Source of the DNA: SVTX01 sp045538195
Lineage (GTDB): Bacteria; Bacillota; Clostridia; Oscillospirales; CAG-272
Direction of reading: 5' to 3'
NCBI GenBank assembly: GCA_045538195.1
Contig: JAZSRA010000018.1
Coordinates: 1-18,266, forward strand
DNA: 18,266 nucleotides
The notes below the pieces were generated by a model. The model made no database searches. It saw nothing but the letters and a program-made list of their open reading frames with translations, and was not told the DNA's origin. Position 1 is the first letter of the stretch, and each line of letters starts with the position of its first letter. Positions 13,073 through 18,266 of the stretch are shown piece by piece. Position numbers and translations under genes: made by a program.

Positions 13073-13975
13073 TCAATCTATCTTCAAGCCCTCAAGAGAC
13101 TCGATTCTGTATTTTTCCATAACACGAGGAAGATCCTCGATAATATTCTTACAAGCGAAGGGATCTACAAGATTAGCCGCGCCTACCTGAACGGCGACCG
13201 CACCCGCAAGCATCATTTCGATGACGTCCTCAGCAGAGGAAACACCGCCCATACCTATTACGGGAATATTTACCGCGTGAGCGACCTGATAAACCATTCT
13301 TACTGCTACGGGGAAGATCGCAGAACCCGAAAAACCGCCCATTTTGTTTGCAATTACGGGCTTTTTCGTGCGAAGGTCGATTCTCATACCAAGCAGGGTG
13401 TTGATAAGGCTGATGCCGTCAGCTCCCGCCGCCTCGCAAGCCTTGGCAATTGCTACAATGTCGGTGACGTTGGGGGAAAGCTTGATTATGATAGGCTTTG
13501 TGGTAACCGCCTTGACCGCTCTTGTGACCTCAGCCGCACCCTCGGGGGTAGTGCCGAATGCCATACCGCCGCCGTGGACGTTAGGACAGCTTATATTGAC
13601 CTCGATCCAGCCGACCTGGGGGCATTTATCGATTCTTTGGCAGGTATATACGTATTCTTCAACCGAAAATCCCGAAACGTTAGCCATAACGGGCTTATTG
13701 AAGCATTTTTTAAGCTTTGGAAGCTCCTCGGAGATGACCTTTTCAACGCCGGGGTTCTGGAGACCGACCGCATTGATCATTCCGTTGGGTGTTTCGGCTA
13801 TTCTCGGTGTGGGATTGCCGAAACGGGGGTCTTTGGTAGTTCCCTTAAAAGAGAAGGTACCAAGAAGGTTTATATCGTAAAGCTCGGCGAACTCGTAACC
13901 GAATCCGAAAGTACCCGACGCGGGTATTATGGGGTTATCAAGCTCTTTGCCGCAAAGATTGACTTTTGTGTTCAT
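13073..13975 (-). CDS. pyrD: Dihydroorotate dehydrogenase 1B catalytic subunit
   Basis: It oxidises dihydroorotate to orotate with FMN; the type 1B form passes electrons through PyrK to NAD+. At 300 aa it is full length. NPIIPASGTFGFG (14-26), NAVGLQNPG (68-76), and the catalytic-base region EVNISCPNVHGGG with Cys130 identify the class 1 enzyme; GMGGVSSAEDV and the VQVGAANL phosphate site are near the C-terminus. The start is ATG at 13975: the in-frame GTG at 14062 would add 29 residues foreign to the family. The weak ribosome site AAAGG (forward 13985-13989) lies in a 6-bp hairpin TTTGCC/GGCAAA directly before the gene. Neighbouring pyrK supplies the partner subunit. Confidence 0.96.
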   Translation of the reverse strand: MNTKVNLCGKELDNPIIPASGTFGFGYEFAELYDINLLGTFSFKGTTKDPRFGNPTPRIAETPNGMINAVGLQNPGVEKVISEELPKLKKCFNKPVMANVSGFSVEEYVYTCQRIDKCPQVGWIEVNISCPNVHGGGMAFGTTPEGAAEVTRAVKAVTTKPIIIKLSPNVTDIVAIAKACEAAGADGISLINTLLGMRIDLRTKKPVIANKMGGFSGSAIFPVAVRMVYQVAHAVNIPVIGMGGVSSAEDVIEMMLAGAVAVQVGAANLVDPFACKNIIEDLPRVMEKYRIESLEGLKID

Positions 13976-13980
13976 AGAAA

Positions 13981-14180
13981 TTTGCCTTTGGCAAAGCATA
14001 ATGTTGATGCATAGATAGGGAAAAACCCCACTTGTGTGTTTTCCCTCTTTCAAGCCGTACACGGCTTGAAATTCACCCTTTCGTGGCGCTTTTTAACGAT
14101 AAGGAATTTCGCTCTCTGAGGAGAGCGACCAACGCTCCGCGCGTTGGATTAGCGCAAGCTTTTTGAAAAAAGCTTTGCAA
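13981..14180. repeat. Array of palindromes in the pyrK-pyrD spacer
   Basis: At least five short perfect hairpins lie in the 252-bp spacer: TTTGCC/GGCAAA (13981-13995), TTTCAAGCCG/CGGCTTGAAA (14048-14071), CGCTCTC/GAGAGCG (about 14110-14127), CCAACGC/GCGTTGG (about 14129-14147), and AAGCTTTTT/AAAAAGCTT (about 14156-14176). No gene or promoter is visible. Confidence 0.6.
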
Positions 14181-14227
14181 AAACCTTCAAAAGAACACCG
14201 CCGTAGAGCTTTATTCTGTGCTTGGCA

Positions 14228-14965
14228 TTATTTTTCCCAAAGGATTTCCTCCTTTCTCATAACGGGTCCTTCCTTGCAAATACGCTTGTATCCCGTAATA
14301 GTCTTGCAGGAGCAACCCATACAAGCGCCAAAGCCGCAGCCCATTCTCTCCTCAAAGCTGAACTGACCGCTCGTCACGCCGGTCTTGTAGACCGCTTTGA
14401 GCATAGGCTCGGGACCGCAGGTATAGAAATAGGAATATTCCGCGTCCTTCATTACGTCGGTAACAAATCCCTTGACACCGTAAGAGCCGTCAACAGTGGT
14501 AACCGTCACGTCCGCGCCAAGAGCCTTGAACTCCTGTTCATAAAAGACTTCATCCGCCTTATTAAAGCCAAGCACAACGGAAACCTTCTTGCCCTCTGAA
14601 ATAAGCTTTTTGCAGAGCATATACATAGGAGGCACGCCAACGCCGCCGCCGAGGAGAATGGGAGCGTTACCCGAAAAGGCGGTGCCGTAGCCGTTACCAA
14701 GTCCCGTAAGAACGTCAAGCGTCTCACCCTCGGTCATTTTGCTCATCTGCTCGGTTCCCTTTCCGACCACCTTATAAATAAGCGTCAGAATATTGCCCTC
14801 GCAATCGCAGACCGAGATGGGACGGCGCAAAAACAGTCCGTCAAGCTTGATATTCACGAACTGACCGCAGTTGGTAATATCACTCGTGTCTCCTTCAAGC
14901 AGCATCTTATAGACGTTACTTGTGAGCGCGATATTTTCTTTTATGGTAAAAATCGTTTGTTTCAT
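14228..14965 (-). CDS. pyrK: Dihydroorotate dehydrogenase electron transfer subunit
   Basis: An FAD and 2Fe-2S protein that moves electrons from PyrD to NAD+, allowing orotate synthesis without oxygen or quinone. At 245 aa it is typical. The FAD-binding signature RRPISVCD (47-54), an NAD-domain glycine stretch LLGGGVGVPPM (about 104-114) and YTCGPEPML are present. The iron-sulfur ligands are Cys210, Cys215, Cys218 and Cys230 (C-x4-C-x2-C-x11-C). AAGGG lies just before the ATG at 14965. A GC-only 12-bp hairpin separates it from carB. pyrD follows downstream, as expected for a heterotetramer. Confidence 0.96.
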   Translation of the reverse strand: MKQTIFTIKENIALTSNVYKMLLEGDTSDITNCGQFVNIKLDGLFLRRPISVCDCEGNILTLIYKVVGKGTEQMSKMTEGETLDVLTGLGNGYGTAFSGNAPILLGGGVGVPPMYMLCKKLISEGKKVSVVLGFNKADEVFYEQEFKALGADVTVTTVDGSYGVKGFVTDVMKDAEYSYFYTCGPEPMLKAVYKTGVTSGQFSFEERMGCGFGACMGCSCKTITGYKRICKEGPVMRKEEILWEK

Positions 14966-14979
14966 TATAATCCCTTATC

Positions 14980-15009
14980 GCAGGGCGGCGGCTTGCCCCG
15001 CCGCCCTGC
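14980..15009 (-). promoter_or_regulatory. GC-rich intercistronic hairpin between carB and pyrK
   Basis: GCAGGGCGGCGG (forward 14980-14991) pairs perfectly over 12 bp with CCGCCGCCCTGC (14998-15009), loop 6 nt. No T-run follows, so it is unlikely to be a simple terminator. It occupies most of the 56-bp gap and ends just before the pyrK ribosome site. Likely roles are an mRNA 3'-end stabiliser, processing site or spacer repeat. Confidence 0.6.
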
Positions 15010-15021
15010 AAATCGTTATTT

Positions 15022-18000
15022 TTATGCGTCAATGGTGGAAATGGTAAGAGTGGTTTCTTCAAGCACGTCAAGAAGAACACGAACCGTATCAAGAGACGTA
15101 AACATAGTCACGTTGTTCTCGGTCGCGTACTTTCTGATTTCAAAGCCGTCGCGCGCGATACCAGAAGAAGAAGGATCGCTTGTATTGATAACGTAAGCGA
15201 TATGTCCCTGGCGGATAGACTCGGCGATCTCCTCGCTTCCGTCGGAGAGCTTTCTCAGCACGTGAGTTCTGATGCCGTTCTCCTTGAGATACTTTGCAGT
15301 TCCCTCGGTAGCCTCGATATTAAATCCGAGGTTGTAGAAGCGGCGGATAAGAGGCAGAGCCTCTTCCTTATCGCAATCCGCGATGGTCGCAAATACTGTT
15401 CCGTAGTTCTGCAGGTGCATACCGGATGCCTGAAGTGCCTTATAAAGCGCTCTGTAGAACTTGTCGTCATAGCCGATCGCCTCACCAGTGGACTTCATTT
15501 CGGGAGAGAGGTAAGCGTCAAGACCGCGAAGCTTATTGAAGGAGAACACGGGGACCTTTACGTACCAGCGGTTCTTTTCCTCGGGATAGAGCGTGAATAT
15601 TCCCTGCTCCTTGAGTGACTTGCCGAGAATACACTCGGTAGCGATATCAGCGAGAGAGTAGCCGGTTGCCTTGGAGAGGAAGGGTACGGTTCTGGACGAA
15701 CGGGGGTTTACCTCGATGATAAACACCTCGTCGTTTTTGTCAACGATAAACTGAATGTTATAAAGACCTACTATACCGATACCGAGACCCAGCTTCTTCG
15801 CGTACTGAAGAATAGTTCCCTTTACCTTATCGGAGATAGAGAACGCAGGGTAAACACTGATAGAGTCACCGGAGTGAACGCCGGTTCTCTCAACAAGCTC
15901 CATAATACCGGGAACGAATACGTCGTGTCCGTCGCAGATAGCGTCTACCTCTACCTCCTTACCGCTGATGTACTTGTCAACGAGAACGGGCTTGTCCTCG
16001 TCGATCTCAACTGCGGTCTTGAGGTAGTGACGGAGCTGCTCCTCGTTAGCGACGATCTGCATAGCGCGACCGCCAAGCACGAAGGAAGGACGGACAAGCA
16101 CGGGATAGCCGACCTTAGCCGCAGCGGCAACGCCGTCCTCGATCTTGGTAACCGCACGGCCTGCAGGCTGAGGAATACCAAGCTCCTTGAGAAGCTTTTC
16201 GAACGCGTCTCTGTTTTCTGCCTTGTCGATTGCGGCGCAATCGGTACCGATTATCTTAACGCCGAGATCGTGGAGAGGCTGAGCAAGGTTGATGGCGGTC
16301 TGACCGCCGAGAGAAGCAACAACGCCCTCGGGCTTTTCAAACTCGATAATATTCATTACGTCCTCGGGTGTGAGAGGCTCGAAGTAGAGCTTGTCTGCCG
16401 TGGTGTAATCGGTAGAGACCGTTTCGGGATTGTTGTTGATGATGATCGCCTCGTAGCCCTCGCGCTTGATGGTTTGCACCGAGTGTACGGTGGAGTAGTC
16501 AAACTCAACGCCCTGTCCGATGCGGATAGGACCTGCACCAAGAACAACGATCTTTTTCTTCTCGGTCAGGCGGGAGTCGTTCTCGCCCGTGTAAGAGGAA
16601 TAAAGATATGCGATATATTTGCCGGTGTGCATCGTGTCAACCATGCGGAACACAGGAGTGATGCCGACGGCTTTGCGTTGGTTGTAGATGGAAAGTTCAT
16701 CGGTATTCCAAAGACGTGCAATGAACTTATCGGAAAAGCCCATCTTCTTTGCAGCAAGGAGCGTTTCTGTGTTTCCTGCATTCCCTTCCAAAAGCTTTTC
16801 CATATCGACTATCTTCTGAAAACTCTCAAGGAAGAGCTCAGTAATTTTTGTAACCTCGTGGAGCTTTTCGATGCTCATACCCATGCGCAACAGTTGGCAA
16901 ATGGCATAGATGTTGTCGTCGCGGTATTCCTTGAGGTAGTCGAGCAGCTCGCACTCGCTCATATTGTCAAACTTAGCGAGGTGGAAGTGGCAAACGCCGA
17001 TTTCAAGCGAGCGAACCGATTTGAGGAAACACTCCTCAAGGTTGGAGCCAATGCCCATAACCTCGCCTGTTGCTTTCATTTGCGTACCAAGCAGGTTGGA
17101 TGCAGTGGTGAATTTATCAAAGGGGAAACGCGGGAATTTTGCTACAATGTAGTCAAGTCGGGGTTCAATGTCAGCCGTGCCGCCCGCTACGGGAATTTCA
17201 TCAAGTGTCATACCTACGGCAATTTTTGCGGTGACGCGTGCAATGGGATAACCGCTCGCCTTGGATGCAAGTGCCGAAGAACGCGACACACGCGGATTGA
17301 CCTCGATGAGATAGTATTGGCTGGACTCGGGGTCAAGTGCAAACTGTACGTTGCATCCGCCCTCGATTTTAAGCTCACGGATGATCTTAATGGCACTATC
17401 ATTGAGCATTTTATGATCTTTCTCGCTAAGGGAAAGAATGGGAGCAACTACTACAGAGTCGCCCGTATGGACACCAACGGGGTCAACGTTCTCCATGCCG
17501 CAAATGGTAATGGCATTGTCTTGGGAGTCACGCATCACTTCAAATTCGATTTCTTTATACCCCTTCACACTCTTCTCGATCAATACTTGATGAACGGGAG
17601 AGAGCTTGAACGCGTTGGTGCCTATCTCAATCAGCTCTTTTTCGTCATAGGCAAAGCCGCCTCCCGTACCGCCGAGTGTGAATGCAGGGCGAAGAACAAC
17701 GGGATAGCCGATGCGTTTTGCGGCTTCCTTGGCTTCCTCCAAGGAGTAAGTGATTTCGGAAGGAATGGTCGGCTCGCCAATCGATTGACAAAGCTCTTTG
17801 AACAGCTCGCGGTCCTCGGCGCGTGCAATGCTCTCGCTGCTCGTTCCGAGAAGCTCAACGTTACATTCACGAAGTACACCCTTCTTTTCGAGCTGCATAG
17901 CAAGGTTCAGTCCCGTTTGTCCGCCAATGCCGGGAACGATGGCATCGGGACGCTCGTAGCGCAAAATTTTTGCTACGTATTCCAGCGTCAGCGGCTCCAT

Positions 18001-18195
18001 ATACACCTTGTCGGCAATGCTGGTGTCGGTCATGATGGTGGCGGGATTGGAGTTGACAAGAATAACCTCATAGCCCTCCTCTTTGAGTGCGAGACACGCC
18101 TGCGTGCCTGCATAGTCAAACTCGGCGGCTTGTCCGATAACGATGGGACCCGAGCCGATGATCAAAATCTTTTTCAAATCTGTTCTCTTTGACAT
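15022..18195 (-). CDS. carB: Carbamoyl-phosphate synthase large subunit
   Basis: It makes carbamoyl phosphate from bicarbonate, ATP and glutamine-derived ammonia, together with CarA. At 1057 aa from the chosen start it has the full family plan: two ATP-grasp halves (each beginning KKILIIGSGP or KKKIVVLGAGP), the oligomerisation domain (about 400-540), and a C-terminal MGS-like allosteric domain (about 930-1057). ATP-grasp motifs such as RPAFTLGGTGGG and RPSFVLGGRAMQ are intact. The start is ATG at 18195 with GGAGG nine bases upstream; an in-frame start at 18231 lies in the promoter. Oddity: Gln codons are 9 CAA to 4 CAG in the N-half but 1 CAA to 12 CAG in the C-half. It is first in the visible operon; carA is not in the window. 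Confidence 0.97.
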   Translation of the reverse strand: MSKRTDLKKILIIGSGPIVIGQAAEFDYAGTQACLALKEEGYEVILVNSNPATIMTDTSIADKVYMEPLTLEYVAKILRYERPDAIVPGIGGQTGLNLAMQLEKKGVLRECNVELLGTSSESIARAEDRELFKELCQSIGEPTIPSEITYSLEEAKEAAKRIGYPVVLRPAFTLGGTGGGFAYDEKELIEIGTNAFKLSPVHQVLIEKSVKGYKEIEFEVMRDSQDNAITICGMENVDPVGVHTGDSVVVAPILSLSEKDHKMLNDSAIKIIRELKIEGGCNVQFALDPESSQYYLIEVNPRVSRSSALASKASGYPIARVTAKIAVGMTLDEIPVAGGTADIEPRLDYIVAKFPRFPFDKFTTASNLLGTQMKATGEVMGIGSNLEECFLKSVRSLEIGVCHFHLAKFDNMSECELLDYLKEYRDDNIYAICQLLRMGMSIEKLHEVTKITELFLESFQKIVDMEKLLEGNAGNTETLLAAKKMGFSDKFIARLWNTDELSIYNQRKAVGITPVFRMVDTMHTGKYIAYLYSSYTGENDSRLTEKKKIVVLGAGPIRIGQGVEFDYSTVHSVQTIKREGYEAIIINNNPETVSTDYTTADKLYFEPLTPEDVMNIIEFEKPEGVVASLGGQTAINLAQPLHDLGVKIIGTDCAAIDKAENRDAFEKLLKELGIPQPAGRAVTKIEDGVAAAAKVGYPVLVRPSFVLGGRAMQIVANEEQLRHYLKTAVEIDEDKPVLVDKYISGKEVEVDAICDGHDVFVPGIMELVERTGVHSGDSISVYPAFSISDKVKGTILQYAKKLGLGIGIVGLYNIQFIVDKNDEVFIIEVNPRSSRTVPFLSKATGYSLADIATECILGKSLKEQGIFTLYPEEKNRWYVKVPVFSFNKLRGLDAYLSPEMKSTGEAIGYDDKFYRALYKALQASGMHLQNYGTVFATIADCDKEEALPLIRRFYNLGFNIEATEGTAKYLKENGIRTHVLRKLSDGSEEIAESIRQGHIAYVINTSDPSSSGIARDGFEIRKYATENNVTMFTSLDTVRVLLDVLEETTLTISTIDA

Positions 18196-18224
18196 TCTCT
18201 CATTCCTCCATTTTGTTCTTACTA

Positions 18225-18253
18225 TATACAACGGAACCGTTGTAAATGGTCAA
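18225..18253 (-). promoter_or_regulatory. carB promoter with palindromic operator
   Basis: On the minus strand: TTGACC (forward 18248-18253), a 17-bp spacer, and TGTATA (forward 18225-18230). An 18-bp palindrome TACAACGG-TT-CCGTTGTA (forward 18227-18244) covers the spacer and most of the -10, a classic repressor position. The predicted start is ~25 nt before the ATG, so the leader is too short for a PyrR-type attenuator. The window ends 13 bp further on. Confidence 0.65.
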
Positions 18254-18266
18254 CAAATTTTCTCCA

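Noticed and set aside
13976..14062. Longer pyrD start (GTG) adding 29 residues
   Set aside because: The extension is rich in repeat-derived sequence and foreign to the family; the ATG at 13975 fits the family N-terminus.
15874..18192. Long open frame of 772 codons on the plus strand opposite carB
   Set aside because: It is antisense to a fully conserved carB; composition is that of a shadow frame (Leu/Val/Asn-rich, no domain), and no ribosome site supports it.
18196..18266. PyrR-binding attenuator leader before carB
   Set aside because: The promoter-to-ATG distance is about 25 nt and no terminator/antiterminator pair is present in the visible sequence.

Overview
The window looks like chromosomal DNA of a spore-forming Firmicute of class Clostridia, probably a gut lineage. 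Evidence: spoIIR, RNase M5, a U32 tRNA-hydroxylation-type protein, AAGGAGG-like ribosome sites, consensus sigma-A promoters, a choloylglycine-hydrolase-family enzyme, and a Clostridia-type pyrimidine operon including pyrK and pyrI. The core genes are of moderate GC content; the segment from about 6.6 to 8.6 kb is visibly AT-richer.

Layout. (1) 1-2405, minus strand: a truncated Cof-type HAD phosphatase gene ending in tandem hairpin repeats, then rnmV (5S rRNA maturation) and uppP (undecaprenyl-PP phosphatase), with palindromic repeats in the spacers. (2) 2415-5961, minus: a U32-family protein with its own promoter; spoIIR, whose start codon lies in a strong leader hairpin; and a CPA2-type cation:proton antiporter whose short leader contains an intrinsic terminator. 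(3) 6198-6392, plus: tRNA-Gln(TTG) with a consensus promoter and terminator. (4) 6323-8670, plus: an AT-rich accessory block bounded by 18-bp inverted repeats resembling insertion-sequence ends. It holds a DUF4375/DMP19 protein, a small gene broken by an in-frame TAG, and an unrecognised 155-aa protein. (5) 8793-9786, plus: an Ntn-hydrolase of the choloylglycine hydrolase family whose ribosome site is buried in a 14-bp hairpin. (6) 9875-18253, minus: pyrimidine biosynthesis operon carB-pyrK-pyrD-pyrF-pyrE-pyrB-pyrI.

How the genes work together: carB makes carbamoyl phosphate, pyrBI condenses it with aspartate, pyrD/pyrK oxidise dihydroorotate, and pyrE and pyrF convert orotate to UMP. The dihydroorotase (pyrC) and carA are not in the window. 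carB has its own promoter with an 18-bp palindrome across the spacer/-10 and a leader of only about 25 nt, so there is no room for a PyrR-type attenuator. The N-terminal half of carB has a different synonymous-codon signature from the rest of the operon, suggesting intragenic recombination or an assembly join.

No CRISPR array, complete transposase, phage gene or recognisable defence system is present. The most unusual signals are RNA-level (hairpins over the start sites of spoIIR and the Ntn-hydrolase, a terminator in the antiporter leader), the carB operator, the carB mosaic, and the accessory block beside tRNA-Gln.
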